This document shows positions 48,786-58,398 of a stretch of DNA of 64,000 nucleotides, piece by piece. The notes below the pieces were generated by a model, which had not been told where the DNA came from, did no database searches, and saw only the letters and a list, made by a program, of their open reading frames with translations. Position 1 is the stretch's first letter. Each line of letters opens with the position of its first letter. Both the position numbers and the translations under genes were made by a program. Origin of the DNA: Stutzerimonas kunmingensis (GTDB taxonomy: Bacteria > Pseudomonadota > Gammaproteobacteria > Pseudomonadales > Pseudomonadaceae); assembly GCF_021432085.1 (NCBI RefSeq), contig NZ_CP090366.1, forward strand, positions 4,278,001 through 4,342,000. The letters are read 5' to 3'.

Positions 48786-49217
48786 TTAACTCAAGGCTTC
48801 CAGCGCGGCGCGCAAGCGCCCGGGAATGGCGGTGGGACGGTTGCTTGCGCGTTCAACGAAGACATGCACGAAGCGACCCGCGGCGCACGCCTCCTGCTCA
48901 CCCTCGCGGAAGATTGCCAGCTCGTATTGCACCGACGAGTTGCCCAGCCTGGCCACCCGCAGCCCGACCTCGATGACGTCCGGATAAGCGATCGACGCAA
49001 AGTAGTCGCAGGCGGAGCTGACCACGAAACCGACGATCTCACCGCCCTGGATATCCAGCCCGCCCTGCTGGATCAGATAGTTGTTCACCGCGGTATCGAA
49101 GAAACCGTAATAGACGACGTTGTTCACGTGGCCATAGATATCGTTGTCGTGCCAGCGCGTGGTGATCGGCTGAAAATGCCGGTAATCGTGGCGCAGGTGC
49201 TTGGGTTGCTCAGGCAT
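48786..49217 (-). CDS. Acyl-CoA thioesterase, 4HBT family
   Basis: A 143-residue hot-dog thioesterase with the active-site pattern RWHDNDIYGHVNNVVYYGFF (Asp in HDND) and 'DYFASIAYPDVIEVGLRVA'. It is similar to YbgC/FadM-like enzymes that hydrolyse short or medium acyl-CoA. It lies 33 bp after an iron alcohol dehydrogenase on the same strand and may share its transcript. Confidence 0.9.
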   Translation of the reverse strand: MPEQPKHLRHDYRHFQPITTRWHDNDIYGHVNNVVYYGFFDTAVNNYLIQQGGLDIQGGEIVGFVVSSACDYFASIAYPDVIEVGLRVARLGNSSVQYELAIFREGEQEACAAGRFVHVFVERASNRPTAIPGRLRAALEALS

Positions 49218-49250
49218 GGGTGGTTTCCGCGTGCAGTAGTAAAAGGGGGC

Positions 49251-50414
49251 TCAATACGCCGCCTGATAGATCGCCAGCGCATCGGCTTCGGTGACTTCGC
49301 GCGGGTTGTTGACCAGCAGGCGCTGCTGCAGCATCGCCTCCTTGGCCAGCTGCGGCAGCATCTCCTCCGGCACGCCGGCATCGCGCAGCCGGGTCGGCAG
49401 GCCAACGCGCGCACTCATCTGCTCGAACTCCTCAATCAACTGCTCGGCATAGGTGGACGGGTCGTCGGCGCGCAAACGATCACCGAGGATGATCGGCGCC
49501 AGCTCGCCGTAATGAGTGGTCGCCGCGCTGACGTTGAAGCGCAGCACCTGCGGCAGCACCAGCGCATTCGACAGCCCGTGCGGAATATGAAAGTTGCCAC
49601 CCAGCGGATAGGCCAAGGCATGCACCGCCGCTACTGGCGCATTGGCGAACGCCTGCCCGGCCAGGCAGGCGCCGAGCAGCATGGCCTGACGCGCCTCGCG
49701 ATTGCTGCCGTTATGCACCGCCTCGTCGATGTTCGCCGCCAAGAGTCGCAGCGCTTCGCGGGCCAGCAGGTCGGACATCGGATTCTTTTTCAATGCGCTG
49801 GTGTAGGCCTCGATGGCGTGCACCATGGCGTCGATACCGGTGGCCGCGGTCACCGCTGGAGGCAGGCCGAGGGTGAGGTCGGCATCGAGCAGCGCCAGAT
49901 CAGGCAGCAGCAAGGGCGAGACCACGCCCATTTTGGTCGTCTCACCAGTGGTGATGATCGCGATCTGCGTAACCTCGGAACCGGTGCCCGCAGTGGTCGG
50001 CACCTGGATCAGCGGCAGGCGCTGGCCCTTGGCATTGCCGACGCCGTAGATGTCCTGCAGTGATTGGGCACAGGCCGGATGAGCAAGCAGCGCCACCAAC
50101 TTGGCGACGTCCATGGAGCTGCCGCCCCCAAAGCCGATGATGAGATCGGCGCTGCACGCTTTAGCCTGCTCGACCGCAGCCATTACGATATTTTCTGGCG
50201 GATCGGCGATGACCTGATCGTACACAGCGACCTGCAGCCCCTCCGTCTCGAAGCCAGGCAAGACCTCGTTGAGCAGGCCGAAACGGGTGATGCCCGGATC
50301 GGTGACGACCAATACGGAACGCGCCCCGCGCTCCTTGCAGAGGCTAGCCAAACGACGAGAAGAGCCGGGCTCACAGATCAATTGCGCGGTTGTGGCAAAG
50401 CTGAACGGATGCAT
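49251..50414 (-). CDS. Iron-containing alcohol dehydrogenase
   Basis: A 387-residue group III alcohol dehydrogenase. NAD(P)-site GGGSSMDVAKL (about residue 95-105), 'PTTAGTGSEVTQIAII' and the metal ligands in 'DAMVHAIEAYTS' and 'AVHALAYPLGGNFHIPHG' are all present. The start after CAGGAGGCAGC, giving MHPFSFATTAQ, is preferred over the longer frame. Substrate could be a primary alcohol or diol. The adjacent acyl-CoA genes hint at alcohol or fatty substrate use. Confidence 0.93.
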   Translation of the reverse strand: MHPFSFATTAQLICEPGSSRRLASLCKERGARSVLVVTDPGITRFGLLNEVLPGFETEGLQVAVYDQVIADPPENIVMAAVEQAKACSADLIIGFGGGSSMDVAKLVALLAHPACAQSLQDIYGVGNAKGQRLPLIQVPTTAGTGSEVTQIAIITTGETTKMGVVSPLLLPDLALLDADLTLGLPPAVTAATGIDAMVHAIEAYTSALKKNPMSDLLAREALRLLAANIDEAVHNGSNREARQAMLLGACLAGQAFANAPVAAVHALAYPLGGNFHIPHGLSNALVLPQVLRFNVSAATTHYGELAPIILGDRLRADDPSTYAEQLIEEFEQMSARVGLPTRLRDAGVPEEMLPQLAKEAMLQQRLLVNNPREVTEADALAIYQAAY

Positions 50415-50465
50415 GCTGCCTCCTGAGTGTTTTGATTCGGCGTCGGTGACAGCCCATCGAAAAGC

Positions 50466-50600
50466 GCCCTCACCCCAGTCCTCTCCCAAAGGGAGAGGGG
50501 GTAGTTCTGTGTTGTAGCCCAACACCGCGTCCTACCGTCACTCGTCAATCCTTCTCCCCACTGGGGAGAGGGTTGGGGCGCCCGGCTTAGGGGTGAAGGG
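50466..50600. repeat. Intergenic inverted-repeat element with two small hairpins
   Basis: Between the alcohol dehydrogenase and the acyl-CoA dehydrogenase genes lies a palindromic element. The hairpins CTCTCCC-AAA-GGGAGAG (50481-50497) and CTCCCC-ACT-GGGGAG (50554-50568) are flanked by larger imperfect complementary arms (CCCCAGTCCTCTCCC against GGGAGAGGGTTGGGG). It resembles a non-autonomous repeat found in many copies in proteobacterial genomes; no transposase is present. Confidence 0.65.
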
Positions 50601-50684
50601 AGCAAGGAATGGCCTCGCACAAAACCAGGCATCGCCAGTAAACCGACTTTGATCTACTGCGAGCCCCGCGCGGGTCAGCCTCAC

Positions 50685-52475
<1,791 letters not shown>

Positions 52476-52477
52476 GC

Positions 52478-53716
52478 TCACGCCTCCTTCTTGTGATCGG
52501 CGAAGCGGCCGCCAAGAGTGGCCAGGCTGTCGATCAGCTCGGCAGGCTTCCAGTGCTCGCCGCGCTGCTCGGCCAGGGCATTCAGGCGATCACGAATGGC
52601 CGGCAGGCCCTGGCGATCGGCCCAGGTCATCGGCCCACCGACTTCGGCCGGGAAGCCGTAACCGTAGAGGTAGACGGTGTCGATATCGGCGCTGGACTCA
52701 GCCACGCCCTCCTCGAGAATCTTCGCGCCCTCATTGACCAGCGCCAGCAGGCAGCGCTCAAGAATCTCCTCCGAGCCAATCTCGCGACGCTCATAGCCGA
52801 GCCGCTCGGACTCACGCTGCACCAGGGCGTCCACTTCCGGATCGTGCTCGGCCTGGCGGCTGCCCTCGGCATAGCGGTAGTAGCCCATGCGCGATTTCTG
52901 GCCGAAGCGGCCCAGCTCGCAGAGACGATTGTCGACCTGCACCTCAGGCTCATCCTGGCCCTTGCCGGACAGTTCACGGGCGCGCCACTCCAGGTCGATA
53001 CCGACCACGTCGTACATGCGGAACGGGCCCATGGCAAAACCGAAGCCCTGCAGCGCGGCGTCCACCTGATGCGGATAGGCGCCTTCGAGCAGCATCATCC
53101 GCGCCTCGCGCACATAGGTGGCGAGCATGCGGTTGCCGATGAAGCCCGGGCAGTTGCCGGCGACCACGCTGACCTTGCCCATGCGCTTGCCGAGCGCGGT
53201 GGATGCTTCGAGCACCGCTTTGGAAGTCTTCGCGCCGCGGACGATCTCCAGCAGTTTCATGATGTGCGCCGGGCTGAAGAAGTGCAGACCCACAACTTGC
53301 TCAGGGCGCTTGGTGACCGCGGCGATGGCGTCGATATCCAGCGCCGAAGTGTTGCTGGCAAGGATGCCGCTCGGCTTCACGATGCCGTCCAACTCGCGGA
53401 AGATATTCTGCTTGAGCTCAAGATTCTCGTAGACCGCCTCGATCACCAGATCCACTTCGGCCAGTGCCTGGTAATCGGCCGCCTTGCTGACGCAGGCGCG
53501 TCGTGCAGCCGCCTGAGTCTCGTCGATCCGGCCCTGGCGCACATTGTGCGCGTAGGTGTCAGCTACCACGCTCAGCGCCTGTTCCAGCATCTCGGGGTTG
53601 TTGTCCAGCCAGCGCACCTGCACGCCGGCGTTGGCCAGGCTCATGACGATCCCGCGGCCCATGGTGCCCGCCCCGATCACGGCGGCGGTCTGGATATCGA
53701 AGCGGTCTTGGCTCAT
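52478..53716 (-). CDS. 3-hydroxyacyl-CoA dehydrogenase
   Basis: A 412-residue enzyme with N-terminal NAD Rossmann domain (AVIGAGTMGRGIVMS, about 10-24) and two C-terminal 3HCDH domains; the signature 'VVAGNCPGFIGNRMLATYV' and catalytic 'GLHFFSPAHIMKLLEIV' are present. It equals the dehydrogenase half of FadB/FadJ without the hydratase domain. The Met preceded by CGAGGAC is chosen. The two-base gap to the next gene implies coupling. It is divergent from a LysR regulator. Confidence 0.93.
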   Translation of the reverse strand: MSQDRFDIQTAAVIGAGTMGRGIVMSLANAGVQVRWLDNNPEMLEQALSVVADTYAHNVRQGRIDETQAAARRACVSKAADYQALAEVDLVIEAVYENLELKQNIFRELDGIVKPSGILASNTSALDIDAIAAVTKRPEQVVGLHFFSPAHIMKLLEIVRGAKTSKAVLEASTALGKRMGKVSVVAGNCPGFIGNRMLATYVREARMMLLEGAYPHQVDAALQGFGFAMGPFRMYDVVGIDLEWRARELSGKGQDEPEVQVDNRLCELGRFGQKSRMGYYRYAEGSRQAEHDPEVDALVQRESERLGYERREIGSEEILERCLLALVNEGAKILEEGVAESSADIDTVYLYGYGFPAEVGGPMTWADRQGLPAIRDRLNALAEQRGEHWKPAELIDSLATLGGRFADHKKEA

Positions 53717-53818
53717 TGCAGCTGTCCTCGTTGCAAGGCTGGAAAAACTGGAGACCAACCATAGACGAAGACGCTACTATTTTTGAAATTTAGTCTTGTG
53801 ATGTTTCGGATTCACCAA

Positions 53819-54718
53819 ATGAATACCTACAACTTCGACCTCAACCTGCTCCGCGTGCTGGATGCCCTGCTGCGCGAGCGCAACGTCTCGCGCGCCGCCG
53901 AACGGCTGTCGCTCAGCCAGCCGGCAGTCAGCAACGCGCTCAATCGCTTGCGTGAGTTGCTCGACGACCCGCTGCTGGTGCGTGCCGGCCGAGCCATGCA
54001 GCCGACACCAAGGGCGCTGGCACTGGAAGCACCGATCCGTCACGCGCTGCAGCAGATCGAGCACAGCCTGATTGCCGACGAAGCCTTCGATCCGGCGCGC
54101 AGCCACCAGCGTTTCCGCATCGCCGTGACCGACTATGTCGAGCTGATCTGCATGCCGGCGCTGATGCGGCGTCTGGCCGAGCACGCACCCGGCATCCAGC
54201 TGGCGATCCAGCACCTGACGCCGACGCTGCCGGTCGAAGCGCTGGACAACGGCGAGGTCGACCTGGTGCTCGGGCGCTTTCTCGAGGTGCCGTCACGCCT
54301 TCACGTACGTCGCTGGGCCAGCGAGACGCTGCAGGTGGCGGTGCGGCGCGACCACCCGCTGCTGACGGCGGGGCTGGATCTGGATGCCTTTCTGCGCCTG
54401 CGCCACCTGTGGGTGCATGGTGGCCAGACCCGCGGCATGGTCGACCAGTGGCTGGAAGCCCAAGGGCTTGAACGCAAGGTTGTCTACACCACGCCGAACT
54501 ACCTGCAGGCCGCGCATATCGTCGCCAGCAGCGACCTCGCTGCCGTACTGCCGACCCAGTTGGCGCGCTATTTCGCCACGCTGCTACCGCTGCAAACCTT
54601 CGAGCTGCCGTTCGATCTCGGCACCTTCGCGCTGGATATCGTCAGCGTCGCACAGCGACAGAACGACTCGGCGCTGCAATGGCTGATCGAGCAGATCGAC
54701 GCCGTGGCGCCTGGCTGA
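53819..54718 (+). CDS. LysR-family transcriptional regulator
   Basis: A 299-residue regulator with an N-terminal winged HTH ('LNLLRVLDALLRERNVSRAAERL' region, 'SLSQPAVSNALNRLRE') and a C-terminal effector domain ('RFRIAVTDYVELICMPALMR'). It resembles NodD/NahR-type LysR proteins. Divergent from the acyl-CoA operon, which it probably controls. In-frame ATGs 18 and 36 bases upstream are alternatives; neither has a clear ribosome site. Confidence 0.92.
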   Translation: MNTYNFDLNLLRVLDALLRERNVSRAAERLSLSQPAVSNALNRLRELLDDPLLVRAGRAMQPTPRALALEAPIRHALQQIEHSLIADEAFDPARSHQRFRIAVTDYVELICMPALMRRLAEHAPGIQLAIQHLTPTLPVEALDNGEVDLVLGRFLEVPSRLHVRRWASETLQVAVRRDHPLLTAGLDLDAFLRLRHLWVHGGQTRGMVDQWLEAQGLERKVVYTTPNYLQAAHIVASSDLAAVLPTQLARYFATLLPLQTFELPFDLGTFALDIVSVAQRQNDSALQWLIEQIDAVAPG

Positions 54719-54788
54719 GGCGCGAATCGAGCGCAACGAATCTCGCGCCTGGCTAATATCCATTTGCTAGTATCTCCCAGCGTTTCCG

Positions 54789-54803
54789 TCGGGAATTTCC
54801 CGA
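54789..54803. promoter_or_regulatory. Palindrome upstream of the stressosome operon
   Basis: TCGGGAA-T-TTCCCGA is a perfect 15-base palindrome 112-126 bp before the rsbR start chosen here, in the 196-bp gap after the LysR gene. It is placed to be an operator for the rsb operon; the binding protein is unknown. Confidence 0.4.
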
Positions 54804-54914
54804 AAGCAGGCGACTGCGGCCGGCTGCGCGGAACATCGCAGCAAGGTGGATATCTACTCTTGCTAATGCGCCATGGTGAACATGGACGATCAAATCAAAT
54901 CCGGAGCTAGACCT

Positions 54915-55763
54915 ATGGCGGCCCTGCTGCAACGTACCACCGACACCATCACTCGCAATCAGGCCGAACTGCTCAGCAGCTGGAAGTCCGACCTGCAGAA
55001 TCTGGGCGGCTATCACAACGTCAAGCCCGAAGAACTGGCCCAGCAGACCGTCGACTTCATCCGCCAGCTGATCAGCGGAACGGCAGACGGCTCGGCCGAT
55101 ATCAACGGTCCGGCCTGGGACGGCATGCGTCTGTATCTGGAAAAACTCTCGCGCAGCCGCGCACTGCTTGGCATGGATTCGCAACAGACCGCGGGCTTCA
55201 TCTTCGCCATCAAGCGTCCGCTGATGGCCCTGCTGCAGAGCGAGTACGCCAATGAGCCGGCAGTATTCGCCGAGCAGCTGTGGGCGGTATCCGAACTGAT
55301 CGACAGCCTGGGGCTGTACACCGTACGCACCTTCCAGAAGTCCCGCGAAGAGGTGATCAAGCGTCAGCAGGAAGAGCTGCTGGAGCTGTCGACTCCGGTG
55401 GTCAAACTGTGGGATGGCGTGCTCGCCCTGCCGATGATCGGCACCCTCGACTCGCAGCGCACCCAGGTGGTGATGGAATCGCTGCTGCAGCGCATCGTCG
55501 ATACCGGTTCGGAAATCGCCATCATCGATATCACCGGTGTGCCGACGGTCGACACCCTGGTTGCCCAGCATCTACTGAAGACGGTCACCGCGATTCGCCT
55601 GATGGGTGCCGACTGCATCATCAGCGGCGTGCGTCCACAGATCGCGCAGACCATCGTGCACCTGGGCCTGGACCTGCAAGGCATCGTCACCAAGGCCAGC
55701 CTGGCCGACGCCCTGGCCCTGGCCCTGCGCCGTTCCGGCCTCACCGTGACGAAGGCCGTCTAA
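54915..55763 (+). CDS. rsbR: Stressosome sensor-scaffold RsbR (RsbRD-type N-terminus plus STAS)
   Basis: A 282-residue protein. The N-terminal half (about 1-140) is all-helical, like the RsbRD_N domain ('ITRNQAELLSSWKSDLQNL'); a coiled linker leads to a C-terminal STAS domain with 'LPMIGTLDSQRTQ' and 'IIDITGVPTVDTLVAQHLL'. The two RsbT target positions of Bacillus RsbRA (T171, T205) correspond to S180 and T214, 34 residues apart as in Bacillus. GGAG stands eight bases before the chosen ATG; upstream in-frame ATGs at 54873 and 54882 have no such site. Its stop overlaps the rsbS start (TAATG). Confidence 0.92.
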   Translation: MAALLQRTTDTITRNQAELLSSWKSDLQNLGGYHNVKPEELAQQTVDFIRQLISGTADGSADINGPAWDGMRLYLEKLSRSRALLGMDSQQTAGFIFAIKRPLMALLQSEYANEPAVFAEQLWAVSELIDSLGLYTVRTFQKSREEVIKRQQEELLELSTPVVKLWDGVLALPMIGTLDSQRTQVVMESLLQRIVDTGSEIAIIDITGVPTVDTLVAQHLLKTVTAIRLMGADCIISGVRPQIAQTIVHLGLDLQGIVTKASLADALALALRRSGLTVTKAV

Positions 55764-56125
55764 TGGATCGCATACCCATTCTGCGGATGGGCGAGTTTCT
55801 GCTCGTCACCATCCAGGTCGACATGCACGACCAACTGGCGATGACCCTGCAGGACGACCTGGCCGAACGCATCAGCGCGACGTCGGCAAAGGCCGTGCTG
55901 ATCGATATCTCCGCACTGGACATGGTCGACTCCTTCATCGGCCGCATGATCGGCACCATCTCCGGCCTGTCGCGGATCATGGATGCCGAGACCGTGGTGG
56001 TCGGGATGCAGCCCGCCGTGGCCATCACCCTGGTCGAACTCGGCCTCGAACTGCCCGGCGTCAGCACCGCGCTGAACGTCGAGCGCGGCATGCAGCTGCT
56101 GCGCGCCCGCGTGGCCGCGCAATGA
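55763..56125 (+). CDS. rsbS: Stressosome scaffold RsbS (STAS domain)
   Basis: A 120-residue single STAS domain closely matching Bacillus RsbS: 'MDRIPILRMGEFLLVTIQ' start, 'DDLAERISATSAKAVLIDIS', the phospho-acceptor S57 in MVDSFIGRM (equivalent to Bacillus S59) and 'GMQPAVAITLVELGL'. In stressosomes RsbS and RsbR co-assemble and sequester RsbT until phosphorylated. It overlaps rsbT by four bases. Confidence 0.94.
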   Translation: MDRIPILRMGEFLLVTIQVDMHDQLAMTLQDDLAERISATSAKAVLIDISALDMVDSFIGRMIGTISGLSRIMDAETVVVGMQPAVAITLVELGLELPGVSTALNVERGMQLLRARVAAQ

Positions 56126-56526
56126 TCGTGCGCAGCAGCGGCAGCCAGCCGGTGCGCCTCGAACAGGATGTCGTGCTGGCGCGGCAGACCGTGCGCAAGC
56201 TGACCCAGGAATGCGCCATGCGCCTGATCGACCAGACCAAGCTGGTCACCGCGGTCAGCGAGCTGGCGCGCAACACCGTGGTCTACGGCGGCGGTGGCGA
56301 CATGGATTGGCAGCTGATCGAGGACGGCACGCGGGTCGGCGTGCGCCTGACCTTCCGCGACGAAGGCCCGGGCATCGCCGACATCAAGCTGGCCATGACC
56401 GACGGCTGGACGTCCGGCAGTGGGCTCGGCCTGGGGCTGACCGGCGCCAAGCGGCTGGTTGACGAGTTCGAACTCGACAGCACGGTCGGCGCGGGCACCC
56501 GAATCACCATCACGCGGTGGACATGA
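56122..56526 (+). CDS. rsbT: Stressosome switch kinase RsbT
   Basis: A 134-residue GHKL serine/threonine kinase with N box ELARNTVVYGGGG, G1 box 'RDEGPGIADIKLAM' and G2 box GSGLGLGLTGAKRL. RsbT phosphorylates RsbR and RsbS and, once released, binds an output partner. In Bacillus that is RsbU; no RsbU, RsbV/W or sigma-B gene is present here, so its partner must be different. ATGA overlaps on both sides. Confidence 0.94.
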   Translation: MIVRSSGSQPVRLEQDVVLARQTVRKLTQECAMRLIDQTKLVTAVSELARNTVVYGGGGDMDWQLIEDGTRVGVRLTFRDEGPGIADIKLAMTDGWTSGSGLGLGLTGAKRLVDEFELDSTVGAGTRITITRWT

Positions 56527-57533
56527 ACGTTCAGGGAAGCGTCACCCAGGTCCTGCTGATCGAAGACAACAGCCAGATCGGCCACGCCCGCCGGGTCGCC
56601 CAGCGGCTGGCCGAACAGCACGACTTCGACACCACCGATGCCGGGCGCGTCGCCCTGCTCGCCACCGAGTTGGGCAGTAACCTGCTCAAGCACGCCGGGC
56701 GCGGCGAGTTGCACTTGCGCGTAATTCCTGGACGAGAGGGGCGCGGCGTCGAAATCATCGCGATCGACCGCGGACCGGGCTTCGACCTCGATCAATGCCT
56801 GACCGACGGCTTTTCCACCCGCGGCACCCAGGGCATCGGGCTCGGCGCGCTGGCGCGTCAGGCCCAGGTGTTCGACTCCTATTCCGACGCCCGCGGCTCG
56901 GTGGTGCTGGCGCAGCTGTTTCCTCGCGGCGTGCAGCCGCCGCCGTGGCGCTATGGCGTCAGCCAGCATCCCTATCCAGGCGAAACAGCCTGTGGCGACG
57001 CCTGGCAGCTGGCCTTCGACGGGCAGCGCTGCAGCGCCCTGGTCATCGATGGCATCGGCCATGGCGAGCTTGCCCAACAGGCCGCACTGGCAGGTGCGGT
57101 GGCGTTTGCAGAATCCCCACTGGATTCCCCCTTTGCCTTGTTCAGCAATATGCACCAGGCGATGAACGGCACTCGTGGCGGCGCCGCAGCCATCGCGCAC
57201 TTCGACGGCCAGCGTCAGACGCTGGATTTCGCCGGCATCGGCAATATCGGCGCCAGCCTGATCGCTAGCGAGGGCTCGCGTGGCCTGGCCTCACATCCTG
57301 GCATCGTCGGCGTGCGCTTTCGCAAGGCGCATGTCTTCGACTACCCGCTGGGCGAGGCGCGGCTCCTGGTGCTCTACAGCGATGGCCTGCAAACACGCTG
57401 GAATCTGCGCGACTACCCCGGTCTCGTTCACCGTCACCCGGCCATCATCGCCGCACTGTTGCATCGCGACTTCTGCCGCGGTCGCGACGACGTGACCGTG
57501 CTGGCACTCAATCTGGAGGCTCCCCGTGGCTGA
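56523..57533 (+). CDS. rsbX: RsbX-type phosphatase with N-terminal ATPase domain
   Basis: A 336-residue fusion. The N-terminal domain (about 10-135) is a GHKL ATPase of the RsbW/RsbT type ('ATELGSNLLKHAG', 'DRGPGFDLDQCL', TQGIGLGALA); the C-terminal domain (about 145-336) is a small PP2C/SpoIIE-like phosphatase with acidic metal motifs GETACGDAW, IDGIGHG and 'GRDDVTVLALN'. Bacillus RsbX, which resets RsbR/RsbS, lacks the ATPase half. The ATGA overlap with rsbT sets the start. The ATPase domain might bind STAS partners or act as a second switch kinase; this is inference. Confidence 0.9.
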   Translation: MNVQGSVTQVLLIEDNSQIGHARRVAQRLAEQHDFDTTDAGRVALLATELGSNLLKHAGRGELHLRVIPGREGRGVEIIAIDRGPGFDLDQCLTDGFSTRGTQGIGLGALARQAQVFDSYSDARGSVVLAQLFPRGVQPPPWRYGVSQHPYPGETACGDAWQLAFDGQRCSALVIDGIGHGELAQQAALAGAVAFAESPLDSPFALFSNMHQAMNGTRGGAAAIAHFDGQRQTLDFAGIGNIGASLIASEGSRGLASHPGIVGVRFRKAHVFDYPLGEARLLVLYSDGLQTRWNLRDYPGLVHRHPAIIAALLHRDFCRGRDDVTVLALNLEAPRG

Positions 57534-58398
57534 TCCGACGTCCCCCGAGACCGGCGACGCCGGCCAGCTCGAACAGCTGCGCCGGGCGAATGAATCGCTG
57601 CGCGCCGAACTGGAAGAAACCAATCAGGGTGTACTGGCGCTGTATGCCGAGCTGGACACCCAGGCCGAGCAGCTGCGCCAGGCCTCGGACCTGAAGAGTC
57701 GCTTTCTGTCGTACATGAGCCACGAGTTCCGTACGCCGCTGGGCTCGATCCTCAGCATCACCCGCCTGCTCAGCGACGAACTGGACGGCCCGTTGAGCCC
57801 GGAACAGCACACGCAGGTGCGTTTCGTCAGCTCGGCCGCCAGCGAGCTGAGCGAGATGGTCGATGATCTGCTCGACCTGGCCAAGATCGAAGCCGGCCGC
57901 GTCAGCATTTCCCCGGCCTGGTTCGACATGCTCGACCTGTTCTCGGCGTTGCGCGGCATGTTCCGCCCCATCGTAGAGGGCTCGCCGATCGACCTCATCT
58001 TCGAAGAGCCCGAAGGCATTCCGCGGCTCTATACCGATGACAAGAAGCTGGCGCAGATCCTGCGCAACTTCATCTCCAACGCGGTGAAGTTCACGCCTCA
58101 GGGGGTGGTGCGCGTGTCGGCCCGGATGGAAAACCCGCAGCAGGTCCGCTTCGCCGTCAGCGACACCGGTATCGGCATCGCCCCCGAGCTGCACGACCGG
58201 CTTTTCGAAGACTTCGCCCAGGTCGACTCGCCGCTGCAGAAGCGCCTGCGCGGCACCGGCCTCGGCCTGGCGTTGTGCAAGCGTTTCGCAGAACTGCTCG
58301 GTGGCCGTGTCGGTGTGGAAAGCGAACCAGGCAAGGGCTCGGAGTTCTATGTAGTCCTGCCTCTGGCGATTGATACGGAGCCTTCCGATGGAGCGTGA
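57526..58398 (+). CDS. Soluble histidine kinase coupled to the stressosome
   Basis: A 290-residue kinase with GTG start overlapping rsbX by eight bases. An N-terminal coiled coil (about 10-55) directly precedes DHp with H66 in SYMSHEFRTPLGS, then a HATPase domain (NFISNAVKFTP, 'DTGIGIAPELHDRLFEDFAQ', GTGLGLALC). There is no sensor or TM domain, so its input must come from a protein partner; RsbT or the stressosome is the obvious candidate. It overlaps the next gene by 11 bases. Confidence 0.92.
   Translation: MADPTSPETGDAGQLEQLRRANESLRAELEETNQGVLALYAELDTQAEQLRQASDLKSRFLSYMSHEFRTPLGSILSITRLLSDELDGPLSPEQHTQVRFVSSAASELSEMVDDLLDLAKIEAGRVSISPAWFDMLDLFSALRGMFRPIVEGSPIDLIFEEPEGIPRLYTDDKKLAQILRNFISNAVKFTPQGVVRVSARMENPQQVRFAVSDTGIGIAPELHDRLFEDFAQVDSPLQKRLRGTGLGLALCKRFAELLGGRVGVESEPGKGSEFYVVLPLAIDTEPSDGA

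Noticed and set aside
54747-54772. Possible sigma-54 promoter (TGGC...TTGCT) before rsbR
   Set aside because: The GG to GC spacing is too long for RpoN recognition.
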